From Syntrophobacteraceae bacterium (GTDB lineage: Bacteria > Desulfobacterota > Syntrophobacteria > Syntrophobacterales > Syntrophobacteraceae): DNA of 53,202 nucleotides. Below the pieces are notes generated by a model. That model searched no databases and was not told the DNA's origin. It saw only the letters and a program-made list of their open reading frames with translations. The DNA lies in NCBI GenBank assembly GCA_025453975.1, contig JALOPI010000023.1, positions 1 to 53,202 on the forward strand, read 5' to 3'. Position numbers and translations under genes: made by a program. Each line of letters starts with the position of its first letter. Positions within the stretch are counted from its first letter, which is position 1. This document shows, in pieces, positions 17,594-26,058 of this stretch.

Positions 17594-19285
17594 TCAAGCA
17601 CCGGGGGCGGAAGCCGCCTGGCGCTCCTGCTCCTCCCTTCGGAGCTCCTTTCTCAAGACCTTGCCGACGTTGGTCTTGGGAAGGCTTTGCCGGAGCTCCA
17701 CGACCTTGGGCACCTTGTAGGGCGCGAGGCGGGTCCTGCAAAAGTCGATGAGCTCCCTCTCGGTGAGGCTCTCCCCCGGCTTGGGGACCACGAAGGCTTT
17801 GACGGTCTCTCCGCGATAGGGATCCGGTATGCCGATGGCGACGGCATCCATCACACCGGGGTGCTCGTAGAGCACCTCCTCGATCTCCCGCGGGTAGACG
17901 TTGTAACCTCCCGCGATGATCATGTCCTTTTTGCGGTCCACGATGAACGTGTATCCGTCCTCGTCCACGGTGGCGATGTCTCCCGTGTAGAGCCAGCCGT
18001 CCCGCAGTGCCGCGGCGGTCTCGTCCCGCATCTTCCAGTAGCCTTTCATGACCTGGGGACCCCTCACGATGAGCTCCCCCGGCTCGCCCGCCGGGAGATC
18101 CCCGGCCTCCAGGTCCAGCGACACCAGCCTGGCCTCGGTGCTCGGCAGGGGAATCCCGATGGAGCCGATCTTCCGAACGCCCTGGAGGGGATTGGCATGG
18201 GTGACGGGACTGGATTCCGTGAGCCCGAATCCCTCGATGATGACGCTTCCGGTCAGCTCCTCGAACTTCTTGAGCACCTCCACGGGCATGGGAGCCGAGC
18301 CGGTGATGCAGTATCGGATGGAGGAGAGGTCGAAAGTCCGGATGCGGGGATGGTTCACGATGGCGATGAAGAGGGTGGGGACCCCCGGAAAGAGCGTGGG
18401 CTTGCTCTTGTGCAGGACCTTGAGGAACTGCTCGATCTCGAACCGGGGAAGCAGGATCATGGTGGAGCCCGAATAGAGGGGGAGGTTCATGCATACGGTC
18501 ATGCCGAAGACGTGGAAGAACGGGAGGATGCTGAGGAAGCGCTCCTTGCCGTATTGAAGCTCGGTGAACCACGCGGCCAGCTGCACGACGTTGGCGAGGA
18601 TGTTGGCGTGGGTGAGCATGACCCCCTTGGCGAGGCCCGTGGTGCCCCCCGTGTACTGGAGCAGGGCCAGGTCGTCGGGCTCGACGGCGCAGGCGGAGGG
18701 CTCCGGCGGGCTGCTGCGAGCCAGGTCCTTGAACCTGACGGTGCCCTCGGAGACGGGAACCGCCGTGAAAAGCTTCTGCTTCCAGGCTTTGATGGGATAG
18801 AGGACACTGAGGGGAAAGGGCAGGTAGTCCTTGATGCTGGTGACGATGACCTTGCGGATCCCGGTGGCGGGAAGCACTTTCTCGACCCTGGGGTAGAGGT
18901 GATCGAGGACGACGAGGACCTCCGCCTCGGAGTCCTTCCACTGGTGCTCCATCTCCCGCTCGACATACATGGGATTGGTCATGACCACCACGCCGCCCAG
19001 CCACAGGGTGGCATGGAAGGCGATGACGGTCTGGGGACAGTTGGGGAGCATGACGGCGACGCGGGTGCCCTTCACGACCCCCAGCCGGCTCAGACCGCCG
19101 GCGAAGCGGAGGATCTGACTCCAGAGGTCACGGTAGCTGAGCTTGGCTCCGAAAAACTCCGTGGCCGTGACCGAGGCATAGCGTTCGGCGTTGGCCTCCA
19201 GGAAGCATGGCAGCGGTTTCTCGGGAATCTCCACCGTTGGTGGAACCTTGGCGTCGTAGCTGGCGAACCAGGCATGCTCCTGCAT
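17594..19285 (-). CDS. fadD: Long-chain fatty-acid--CoA ligase
   Basis: A 563-residue AMP-binding enzyme that activates fatty acids to acyl-CoA, the entry step of beta-oxidation. Motifs present: the P-loop-like YTGGTTGLAKGVMLTH, the adenylate-binding GFGLTESSPVTHAN, DGWLYTGDIATVDEDGY, the hinge VDRKKDMIIAGGYNVYPREI and the C-terminal catalytic Lys region NVGKVLRKEL. Length is normal for FadD. It diverges from tetR-fadE-fadA-fadB across a 279-base region with one promoter and operator candidate for each arm. It is therefore probably derepressed together with them. Confidence 0.93.
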   Translation of the reverse strand: MQEHAWFASYDAKVPPTVEIPEKPLPCFLEANAERYASVTATEFFGAKLSYRDLWSQILRFAGGLSRLGVVKGTRVAVMLPNCPQTVIAFHATLWLGGVVVMTNPMYVEREMEHQWKDSEAEVLVVLDHLYPRVEKVLPATGIRKVIVTSIKDYLPFPLSVLYPIKAWKQKLFTAVPVSEGTVRFKDLARSSPPEPSACAVEPDDLALLQYTGGTTGLAKGVMLTHANILANVVQLAAWFTELQYGKERFLSILPFFHVFGMTVCMNLPLYSGSTMILLPRFEIEQFLKVLHKSKPTLFPGVPTLFIAIVNHPRIRTFDLSSIRYCITGSAPMPVEVLKKFEELTGSVIIEGFGLTESSPVTHANPLQGVRKIGSIGIPLPSTEARLVSLDLEAGDLPAGEPGELIVRGPQVMKGYWKMRDETAAALRDGWLYTGDIATVDEDGYTFIVDRKKDMIIAGGYNVYPREIEEVLYEHPGVMDAVAIGIPDPYRGETVKAFVVPKPGESLTERELIDFCRTRLAPYKVPKVVELRQSLPKTNVGKVLRKELRREEQERQAASAPGA

Positions 19286-19403
19286 TTTCCTCCCCCCCTA
19301 TTCAAGCGGGCCAATCCCGTCAAGCTCCCATCTGTAAAGGTTTCGAACGATTCTGTCCAGGGAATCCAGCGTCCGCGCAGGCTGTGAATCGTCGGACATT
19401 GGC

Positions 19404-19421
19404 TGAATGGTTGTTCATTCA
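19404..19421. promoter_or_regulatory. Operator candidate for the fatty-acid TetR regulator (fadD side)
   Basis: TGAATGGTTGTTCATTCA matches the second site at 19523-19540 in 16 of 18 positions. Both contain an imperfect inverted repeat (TGAATG/CATTCA). On the fadD strand it begins five bases after the -10 and covers the predicted transcription start, which suits repression. Confidence 0.65.
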
Positions 19422-19426
19422 AAAGG

Positions 19427-19455
19427 TCTATACCTGTATCCTCCGGCCGATGCAA
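19427..19455 (-). promoter_or_regulatory. Predicted fadD promoter
   Basis: On the minus strand TTGCAT (19455-19450) and TATAGA (19432-19427) are 17 bases apart. The start would fall inside the operator at 19404-19421. Moderate consensus match; supported mainly by the matching geometry of the divergent tetR promoter. Confidence 0.5.
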
Positions 19456-19489
19456 TGCTGAAGTGAGGGGGATGGGTGGCGCGTGAGCC

Positions 19490-19518
19490 TTGACAGAGGC
19501 AGGACCGGGTGCTATCTG
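19490..19518 (+). promoter_or_regulatory. Predicted promoter of tetR-fadE-fadA-fadB
   Basis: TTGACA (19490-19495) and TATCTG (19513-19518) are separated by exactly 17 bases. The start should be near 19525, within the operator at 19523-19540 and about 40 bases before the tetR ATG. Confidence 0.6.
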
Positions 19519-19522
19519 ATGA

Positions 19523-19540
19523 TGAATGGCTATTCATTCA
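19523..19540. promoter_or_regulatory. Operator candidate for the fatty-acid TetR regulator (tetR side)
   Basis: TGAATGGCTATTCATTCA is the second copy of the motif at 19404-19421. It begins four bases after the -10 of the tetR promoter and 42 bases before the tetR ATG, so it fits autorepression. Confidence 0.65.
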
Positions 19541-19564
19541 TAAAAGTGACGGGGAATCCGATCC

Positions 19565-20233
19565 ATGCGTCTCAAGGCTCCCGAAAAACACCAGCGCATC
19601 CTCGACGCCGCCGTCAAGGTCTTCGCCAGCAAGGGCTTCTTCCAGGCCAAGGTCTCCGAGATCGCCCGGGAAGCCCAGGTGGCCGACGGTACCGTCTATC
19701 TCTATTTCAAGAGCAAGGACGACCTGCTCATCTCCATTTTCGAGGTCAAGATGCGCAAGGCCATCGCCCGCTTCCGCGAGGCCGCCCTCCAGGAGGAAGG
19801 AGCCCTTCCGCGTCTCCGGCGCCTCATCCGGATGCATCTCGGCGAGCTCCAGTCGGATCCCCACCTGGCCGCCGTGTTCCAGGTGGAGCTTCGACAGAGT
19901 CAGCGGTTCATGCGGGAATATGCCAAGAGCGAGCTGAAGGAATACCTGGACCTCATCGGCGAGATCATCCAGGAAGGTCAGAACGAGGGAACGCTCCGGT
20001 CGGACATCCCCGTCGGACTGGCCAAGCGCCTCATCTTCGGAACCATCGACGAGGTGGTCTCCACCTGGGTCATGTCGGGGATGAAGCAGGACATGGACAG
20101 CCTGGTCTCACCCCTCCTGGATCTCTTTCTGAACGGGATCGGGAAGGGGGACGCAGCCTCCCGGCTCGAGGTCGGGGAGGCCCTTGACGGACACACAGCG
20201 AGGAGAACGGGGAATGAAGCTCCTGGTGGATGA
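19565..20233 (+). CDS. TetR-family transcriptional regulator of fatty-acid degradation
   Basis: A 222-residue repressor. Residues 8-55 form the TetR DNA-binding domain: QRILDAAVKVFASKGFFQAK, VSEIAREAQVADGTVYLYF and KSKDDLLISIF. This resembles the FadR/FadP-type TetR proteins of Bacillus and Thermus that release DNA on binding long-chain acyl-CoA. The C-terminal ligand domain is diverged, with hydrophobic helices. It is the first gene of the fadE-fadA-fadB operon and its end overlaps fadE by 20 bases. Acyl-CoA as inducer is inference from family and context. Confidence 0.88.
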   Translation: MRLKAPEKHQRILDAAVKVFASKGFFQAKVSEIAREAQVADGTVYLYFKSKDDLLISIFEVKMRKAIARFREAALQEEGALPRLRRLIRMHLGELQSDPHLAAVFQVELRQSQRFMREYAKSELKEYLDLIGEIIQEGQNEGTLRSDIPVGLAKRLIFGTIDEVVSTWVMSGMKQDMDSLVSPLLDLFLNGIGKGDAASRLEVGEALDGHTARRTGNEAPGG

Positions 20234-22073
20234 AAGGGACGTGAAGTTCGTCCTGTACGAACAGCTGCGCATCGAGGAATTGTGCAAGTCTCCGCTCTAT
20301 GCGGAGTTTTCGAGGGAAACGTTCGACTTGGCCCTGGACCAGGCGGAAAGGCTCGCGGAAAACGAGCTCTATCCGGCCAACGTCCGGGGGGACCGGGAAG
20401 GCTGCCGCTTCGAGGACGGCGAGGTCAAGGCGCCGCCGTCGTTCCACGCCCCGTACCAGCGCTATCGCGAGGGGGGATGGATCGCCATGAGCGATCCCGA
20501 GGAGGTGGGCGGACAGGGGTTCCCTTTCTCCGTGACCAACGCCTGCATCGAGCTCTTCGGGGCAGCCAACTGGTCCTTTCTCATGTACCCGGGGCTGACC
20601 CACGGATCGGCCCGCCTCCTGCAAATGTTCGGGACGCCGGAGCTCCAGGACCGCTACCTCTTGAAAATGTTCTCCGGCGAATGGTCCGGGACCATGTGCC
20701 TGACGGAGCCCGGCGCCGGAAGCGACGTGGGGAGTCTCTCCACCCGGGCCGGCCGCCTCCCCGACGGCACTTTCAGGATCAGGGGCCAGAAGATCTTCAT
20801 CTCCTCCGGCATGCACGACCTCACGGAGAACATCGTCCACATGGTTCTGGCCCGCATCGACGGGGCCCCCAAAGGAACACGGGGCATCTCCATCTTCCTG
20901 GTTCCGCGCCTGCGTCTGGGTGAGAACGGCGAGCTGGTGGACAACGACGTGACCTGCACGGGGGTCGAGCACAAGATGGGTATCCATGGGTCGGCCACCT
21001 GCAGCCTGAGCTTCGGGGACGAGGACGGCTGCATCGGGTACCTCATGGGCGAGGAGAACAAGGGCATGCGCATCATGTTCGAAATGATGAACGAAGCCCG
21101 TCTCTTCGTCGGCATGCAGGGGCTTTGCCACGGGAGCAGTGCCTACCTGCATGCCCTGCAGTACGCCAGGGATCGCGTCCAGGGCTCCGCCGTGGAGCGG
21201 ATGAAGGACGCGGATGCCCCCAGGGTGCCCATCATCGACCACCCCGACGTGCGGCGGATGCTCCTTTTCATGAAGAGCAGCACCGAGGGCATGCGGGCCA
21301 TGCTCTACATGGCGGCCTACTGCCTCGACCGGGTCCGCGTTGCCGAGTCGCAGGAGGAGCGGGAGCTTTACCAGGGCCATCTGGATCTTCTCATCCCCAT
21401 CTGCAAGTCCGTGGGCAGCGACCTGGGGTTCCGGGTCTGCGAGACGGCCGTTCAGATTTACGGCGGCTATGGCTTCACCACGGAGTATCCCGTGGAGCAG
21501 ATGCTCCGCGATTGCAAGATCGCTTCCATCTACGAGGGCACCAACGGGATCCAGGCCCTGGACCTGGTGGGACGCAAGCTCACCATCGACCGCGGCAGGC
21601 TCCTCAAGAATGCCCTCAAGGCGTCCAACGAGATCCTGGTCAAGATCAAGAGGAACTTCAGCCTCCGCGACATGGTGGGCATTTATGAAGATGCCCGGGA
21701 GAGCCTCATCCAGGCGACCAAGTACTTCGCCCTGAAGAGCGTCACCGACGAGTTCCATGTGCCCGTCCTTTACGCCAAGCCCTACCTGGAGCTGTTCGGG
21801 GATGTGGTGATGGGCTTCATGCTGCTCTGGCAGGCCCACGTGGCGGACCGAAGGCTCCAGGAGATCTATCGCGACCACGGGGTGACGGACGATCGGTCCC
21901 GGCGCGGGCTCCTGGACGAGAACCGTAGCGCCGCCTTTTACTTTGGGAAGATCGCCTCGGCCCGGTTCTTCATGAGCCAGGTGCTCACCCTGGCTCCGGG
22001 CAAGGCCCGGGGGATCATGAACAACGACCTCTCCCCCATGGAGCTTCCGGCCCACGGGTTTGTGCTGGGCTAG
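20214..22073 (+). CDS. Acyl-CoA dehydrogenase (long form)
   Basis: A 619-residue FAD enzyme that introduces the trans-2 double bond in acyl-CoA. Motifs: MCLTEPGAGSDVGSLSTRA (FAD/substrate loop), GQKIFISSGMHDLTENIVHM, GVEHKMGIHGSATCSLSFGD and VQIYGGYGFTTEYPVEQMLR followed by SIYEGTNGIQALDLVGRKL, the C-terminal catalytic Glu region. The extra C-terminal 130 residues match the acyl-CoA dehydrogenase C-terminal extension of the 600-residue subfamily. AGGAG lies upstream of the ATG at 20214, which is inside the tetR gene. The electron acceptor (ETF) is not encoded in the window. Confidence 0.92.
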   Translation: MKLLVDERDVKFVLYEQLRIEELCKSPLYAEFSRETFDLALDQAERLAENELYPANVRGDREGCRFEDGEVKAPPSFHAPYQRYREGGWIAMSDPEEVGGQGFPFSVTNACIELFGAANWSFLMYPGLTHGSARLLQMFGTPELQDRYLLKMFSGEWSGTMCLTEPGAGSDVGSLSTRAGRLPDGTFRIRGQKIFISSGMHDLTENIVHMVLARIDGAPKGTRGISIFLVPRLRLGENGELVDNDVTCTGVEHKMGIHGSATCSLSFGDEDGCIGYLMGEENKGMRIMFEMMNEARLFVGMQGLCHGSSAYLHALQYARDRVQGSAVERMKDADAPRVPIIDHPDVRRMLLFMKSSTEGMRAMLYMAAYCLDRVRVAESQEERELYQGHLDLLIPICKSVGSDLGFRVCETAVQIYGGYGFTTEYPVEQMLRDCKIASIYEGTNGIQALDLVGRKLTIDRGRLLKNALKASNEILVKIKRNFSLRDMVGIYEDARESLIQATKYFALKSVTDEFHVPVLYAKPYLELFGDVVMGFMLLWQAHVADRRLQEIYRDHGVTDDRSRRGLLDENRSAAFYFGKIASARFFMSQVLTLAPGKARGIMNNDLSPMELPAHGFVLG

Positions 22074-22152
22074 GAGGCTGTACGAAAACGCCAGGCTGTC
22101 GACGGGTAGGGAGCGCGGCCAAAAGAGAAATCCAAATAAGGAGATCCCTCTC

Positions 22153-23382
22153 ATGAAAGCGAGAGACGTGGTGGTGGTCGATGGAATCAGGACGGCCTTC
22201 GGGCGCGCGGGGGAGAAGGGCTATTTCTGGCTCACGCGCGCCGACGACATGGTGGTCCGGGTCATCCGGGAGCTCCTGCGGCGCAATCCGCGGGTCAGGC
22301 CGGAGATGGTGGAAGAGAACGTCTGGGGAGCGACAACCCAGGAAGGGGACCAGGGGCTGACCCTGGGCCGCACCAGTGCGCTCCTGGCCGGGCTTTCCGA
22401 GAGCTGCTCGGGCTTCTCGGTGGATCGCATGTGCGCCGGGGGGCTCACGGCCGTCACGGCGGCGGCCTCGGAGATCGCCCTCGGCGCCTGCGACATCGCC
22501 ATCGCGGGAGGAGTCGAGCACATGGGGCACCATCCCATGGGAGCGACGGCCGACCCCAATCCCCGCTTCCTCACGGAAAAGCTGGTCTCCGAGGACGCCC
22601 TGGTCATGGGGAAGACCGCCGAAAACCTTCACGACCTCTTTCCGGACATCACCAGGGATATGGCCGACGAATACGCGGTCCACTCCCAGCGCAAGACGGC
22701 CCGGGCCTACGCCGAGGGCATCATCCAGAAGATGATCGCCCCCATGACGGTCTACACCCGGGAGGGCTGGATGGTGGCCGACCGCGACCAGCAGCCGCGG
22801 CCCGAGACGACGATCGAATCCCTCCGGAGCCTCAAGACACCCTTCCGTGCCCAGGGAAGAGTGACGGCGGGGAATGCCTCGGGGCTCAACGACGGAGCGT
22901 CGGGCGTGCTTCTCATGAGCGCCGACAAGGCCGCCGAGCTCGGTTTAACTCCCAGGATGCGGCTGGTGGGCTATGCCTATGCGGGCGTCCGGCCCGAGAT
23001 CATGGGCTACGGCCCGGTGCCCTCCACGCGGAAGGTCCTCGAGAGGACGGGGCTCGCCATGGACGACATCGACATCATCGAGCTCAATGAAGCCTTTGCC
23101 GTCCAGTGCATCGTGTTCATGAGGGAATTTGGACTCCGGTTTCCCGACGACGAGCGGCTCAACGCCCTGGGCGGGGCGGTGGCCTTCGGTCATCCCCTGG
23201 CGGGCTCGGGGCCACGCCTGATGATGCACCTCATGCACCTCTTCGGCCAACGGCCCCAGGCGCGCTATGGGCTGACGGCCCTCTGCGTCGGGCTGGGACA
23301 GGGAGCCTCCGTCATTTGGGAAAACATGCGGATGAACGGGTCCGGGACCCGTAGCGAAGAGCAGGGGGGGAGCCATGGCTGA
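22153..23382 (+). CDS. fadA: 3-ketoacyl-CoA thiolase / acetyl-CoA acyltransferase
   Basis: A 409-residue thiolase that splits 3-ketoacyl-CoA in the last step of beta-oxidation. The nucleophile is Cys94 in [20 protein letters not shown]. The other conserved blocks are [45 protein letters not shown] with the catalytic His, and [15 protein letters not shown] with the second catalytic Cys in the FadA-type C-x-G-L-G-Q-G form. The ATG at 22153 follows AAGGAGA. It overlaps the next gene by eight bases (ATGGCTGA), so the two subunits of the complex are probably translationally coupled. Confidence 0.93.
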   Translation: MKARDVVVVDGIRTAFGRAGEKGYFWLTRADDMVVRVIRELLRRNPRVRPEMVEENVWGATTQEGDQGLTLGRTSALLAGLSESCSGFSVDRMCAGGLTAVTAAASEIALGACDIAIAGGVEHMGHHPMGATADPNPRFLTEKLVSEDALVMGKTAENLHDLFPDITRDMADEYAVHSQRKTARAYAEGIIQKMIAPMTVYTREGWMVADRDQQPRPETTIESLRSLKTPFRAQGRVTAGNASGLNDGASGVLLMSADKAAELGLTPRMRLVGYAYAGVRPEIMGYGPVPSTRKVLERTGLAMDDIDIIELNEAFAVQCIVFMREFGLRFPDDERLNALGGAVAFGHPLAGSGPRLMMHLMHLFGQRPQARYGLTALCVGLGQGASVIWENMRMNGSGTRSEEQGGSHG

Positions 23383-25420
23383 GCCGGTCACCAGGTTTTA
23401 CACACGTTTCCATGCCTCGCCCGTGGGGAAGATCGCCGTCCTCACCATGGACAACGGCCACGACTACAAGAAGCCCAACACCTTCAGCGAGGGCGCCCTG
23501 CGCTCCCTGGACAAGGCCCTGGACGAGATTGTGCGGGAGCCCGAAGTCCGGGGAATGCTCCTCACGGGAAAGCCCCATATCTTCGCCGCTGGAGCGGACC
23601 TCACCGAGATCCCTTTCATCACCACCTACGATCAGGGCTACCAGATCGGAAAGATCGGCCACACGGTGATGAAGCGCATCATGGACCTTCCCTGCCCGAC
23701 GGTGGCGGCCATCAACGGGGTGGCCCTGGGCGGGGGGCTCGAGATCGCCCTCTACTGCACCCACCGGACGGTGGCCGCGAGCGTTCCGGCCATCGGGTTC
23801 CCCGAATGCTTCCTGGGGCTGATCCCGGGCTGGGGCGGCAGTACCCTGGGAACGAAGCTCCTCGGCCCCGAGAGAGCCCTGGAGCTCATCATATTCAACG
23901 CGCTGAGCCAGAACCGGCTGATCAACGGCGTCAAGGCATTGGAGATGGGGCTGGCCGACCGGCTCTTCGATGGGGCGGAATTCCTGGACGAATCCCTGCG
24001 GTTTCTGATGGATCTCATCCAGGGAACGGTCGAGGTGGAGCGCGCCGCCGTCAGCCTGGACGGTGCGGCGCCCCTCATTCAGAAGGCCAGGGCATTCGTC
24101 GATTCCAGGGTGCATGGAGCGGCCCCGGCTCCCTACCGCGCCCTGGAGCTCATCGAGGGCGCCTGCACCTGGGATGTGGAGCGGGGGTTTGAGGAGGAGA
24201 ACCGGGCCCTGGGCGATCTCATCAAAACGCGCCAGTGCAAGGCCTCCATCTACTCCTTCGATCTCGTGAACCGCTATTCGAAGAAGCCTCGAGGTCTTCC
24301 CGACGCCAGGCCCAGCCCGGTGGGGAAGGTGGGTGTCATCGGGGCGGGACTCATGGCATCTCAGCTGGCCCAGCTTTTCATTCACCGCCTGCAGGTTCCC
24401 GTGGTCATGAAGGACATTCGGCAGGAGCTCGTGGACAAGGGCAGCGCCTACGTGCGGGGTGAATTCCGCAAGCTGGCTGCCAGGGGCAGGATGACCGAGG
24501 GCCGGGCCCTTTACCTCGGGGGGCTGCTCCAGGGGACCCTGGACTACGAGGACTTCGCGGAATGCGACTTCGTCATCGAAGCCGTCTTCGAGGATATGAG
24601 CGTCAAAAAGCAGGTTTTCGCCGAGGCGGAGGCGCATGTCCGGCCTGACGCAGTCCTCGCCACCAACACCTCATCCCTCGACATCGCCGAGATGGCGTCG
24701 GCACTCAAAAGCCCCGAGCGCGTCGTGGGCTTTCACTTCTTCAACCCCGTGGCGGTGCTGCCCCTCGTGGAGATCATCCGCACCGACCAGACCAGCGACC
24801 TGACCCTGGCCACGGCCTTCGACCTCTCCAGGAAGCTCGGGAAGACGGCCGTCATGGTGAAGGATTCCCCCGCCTTCCTGGTGAACCGGATCCTCACGCG
24901 CATGCTGGTGGACTGCCTCGGCATGGTGGATGAGGGCGCGACCTTCCAGCAGGTGGACGACGCTCTCCTGGAGCTGGGCCTGCCCATGGCCCCCTTCGAG
25001 CTGCTGGGCCTGGTGGGGCCGGCCGTGGCGCACCATGTGGCCGAGACCCTCCATCGGGCCTTCGGCCCCGGGCGGTTCCCCCTCAACGCCAACTTCAGGA
25101 AGGTCGTGGAGGCCGGGAAAGCCGGCTTCTACATGCCCGGCTCCAATACGCGGCAGGTGGACCCCGAGGTGGAGGCCCTGTGGGTGAGATCGGGGGACCG
25201 GGAATTCCATGCCGAGGAGATTCGGGAGCGGGTCCTGGGCAGCCTGGCCCGCGAAGTGGACCTGATCCTCCGGGAGAAGGTCGTTCAAGGCTCCATGGAC
25301 GTCGACATGGCCATGATCCTGGGAGCCGGCTGGCCCTTCTTCATGGGGGGCATCACCATGTACCTGGACATGGCGGGCGTCACGCCCAGGGTCCTCCAGA
25401 AGGTCTTTTTCAGTTTCTGA
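23375..25420 (+). CDS. fadB: Fused enoyl-CoA hydratase / 3-hydroxyacyl-CoA dehydrogenase
   Basis: A 681-residue bifunctional enzyme for the middle steps of beta-oxidation. Residues 1-280 are the hydratase: GKPHIFAAGADLTEI (oxyanion hole), GVALGGGLEIALYC and GFPECFLGLIPGWGGSTLG with both catalytic Glu. From about 310 the NAD-binding domain starts at KVGVIGAGLMASQLAQLF. TNTSSLDIAEMA and GFHFFNPVAVLPLVEIIRT carry the dehydrogenase His and its Glu partner. The C-terminal helical domain runs from VKDSPAFLVNRILTRML. The dinucleotide loop reads GAGLMASQLA rather than the common GAGIMGGGIA. It is the last gene of the operon. Confidence 0.93.
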   Translation: MAEPVTRFYTRFHASPVGKIAVLTMDNGHDYKKPNTFSEGALRSLDKALDEIVREPEVRGMLLTGKPHIFAAGADLTEIPFITTYDQGYQIGKIGHTVMKRIMDLPCPTVAAINGVALGGGLEIALYCTHRTVAASVPAIGFPECFLGLIPGWGGSTLGTKLLGPERALELIIFNALSQNRLINGVKALEMGLADRLFDGAEFLDESLRFLMDLIQGTVEVERAAVSLDGAAPLIQKARAFVDSRVHGAAPAPYRALELIEGACTWDVERGFEEENRALGDLIKTRQCKASIYSFDLVNRYSKKPRGLPDARPSPVGKVGVIGAGLMASQLAQLFIHRLQVPVVMKDIRQELVDKGSAYVRGEFRKLAARGRMTEGRALYLGGLLQGTLDYEDFAECDFVIEAVFEDMSVKKQVFAEAEAHVRPDAVLATNTSSLDIAEMASALKSPERVVGFHFFNPVAVLPLVEIIRTDQTSDLTLATAFDLSRKLGKTAVMVKDSPAFLVNRILTRMLVDCLGMVDEGATFQQVDDALLELGLPMAPFELLGLVGPAVAHHVAETLHRAFGPGRFPLNANFRKVVEAGKAGFYMPGSNTRQVDPEVEALWVRSGDREFHAEEIRERVLGSLAREVDLILREKVVQGSMDVDMAMILGAGWPFFMGGITMYLDMAGVTPRVLQKVFFSF

Positions 25421-25490
25421 CGGCGCGCGGAACGTGTCAGAAGCCGAGCCACGCCAGGGTGAGAAGCCCGACCCCCGGGGAGACGGCGAT

Positions 25491-25540
25491 GCCGAGGGGG
25501 TGGTCTCTCCATGCCCCTCGAGGGGCGATGTCGTTGACTC
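25491..25540. repeat. Imperfect direct repeat, copy 1
   Basis: This copy shares GCCGAGGGGGT and, further on, AGGGGCGATGTCGTTGACTC with the segment at 25834-25872 (GCCGAGGGGGT and AGGGGCAATGCCGTTGACTC), with a few mismatches and a length difference in between. It suggests a small dispersed repeat family. Confidence 0.4.
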
Positions 25541-25833
25541 GAGAATGCGTCGCATCCCCTCTCCACCCCTTGGGGGTGAGGAGCCTCGGGTCGAGGCATG
25601 GCCCTCGGTGAGCAGCCCCTGAATCGGCGTCGTACCGCGGCGGGGACCGTGACTCACACGCTTCGAGCCCTCCGTGGCGTAACGGCGGGCTTGAGGTCAT
25701 CGGAGTACGTTCGGCGGGCACGGGGGATTGACTTTGTGCCCATCTTTGAGGATAGGGTCTCCCCACGCGAGGAAACCGGAACCGCCCTGAAGGGATGGAC
25801 GCTTGGCGGGAGGTGACGTGCCGGCCATCTTCA

Positions 25834-25872
25834 CGCCGAGGGGGTCACCGGCTAGGGGCAATGCCGTTGACT
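25834..25872. repeat. Imperfect direct repeat, copy 2
   Basis: Second copy of the repeat at 25491-25540. It runs directly into the double hairpin at 25877-25946, so the two may be parts of one element. Confidence 0.4.
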
Positions 25873-25876
25873 CAAC

Positions 25877-25946
25877 GTCACCCCGGCGAACGCCGGGGTC
25901 CAGAAGCCCGCATAGAACGCTGGATTCCGGCTTTCGCCGGAATGAC
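25877..25946. repeat. REP-like double-hairpin repeat
   Basis: Two perfect hairpins: CCCCGGCG-AA-CGCCGGGG at 25881-25898 and ATTCCGGC-TTTC-GCCGGAAT at 25924-25943. They are flanked by GTCA and TGAC and joined by GTCCAGAAGCCC...GCTGG. Sequences of the form 'GTCACCCCGGCG...GGAATGAC' are common extragenic palindromic repeats in proteobacteria. Confidence 0.7.
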
Positions 25947-26058
25947 AATCGGTCCTTGAGTGAGCAGTATTGCCGGCTAGGGGAGCCCTGGAAGCCTTTC
26001 ACCAAGGAGGGGAACGTTCCGTCACATGAAATGAAACCTTTGAACCTGGGGAGCATGT

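Larger units (their letters stand above)
25421..26058. other. Intergenic region with repeats between fadB and the ycaO-like gene
   Basis: No complete gene is visible. On the minus strand the first bases would encode HPLGIAVSPGVGLLTLAWLG before a stop, which looks like the end of a membrane protein and may be a gene remnant. An imperfect direct repeat (about 25491-25540 and 25834-25872) and a palindromic repeat (25877-25946) fill much of the rest. A weak promoter candidate, TTGACT-N17-GATAGG, starts at 25727. Confidence 0.4.

Noticed and set aside
17687..19387. 566-codon open frame opposite fadD
   Set aside because: Acidic Gly/His/Asp-rich shadow composition and no motif; fadD on the other strand is certain.
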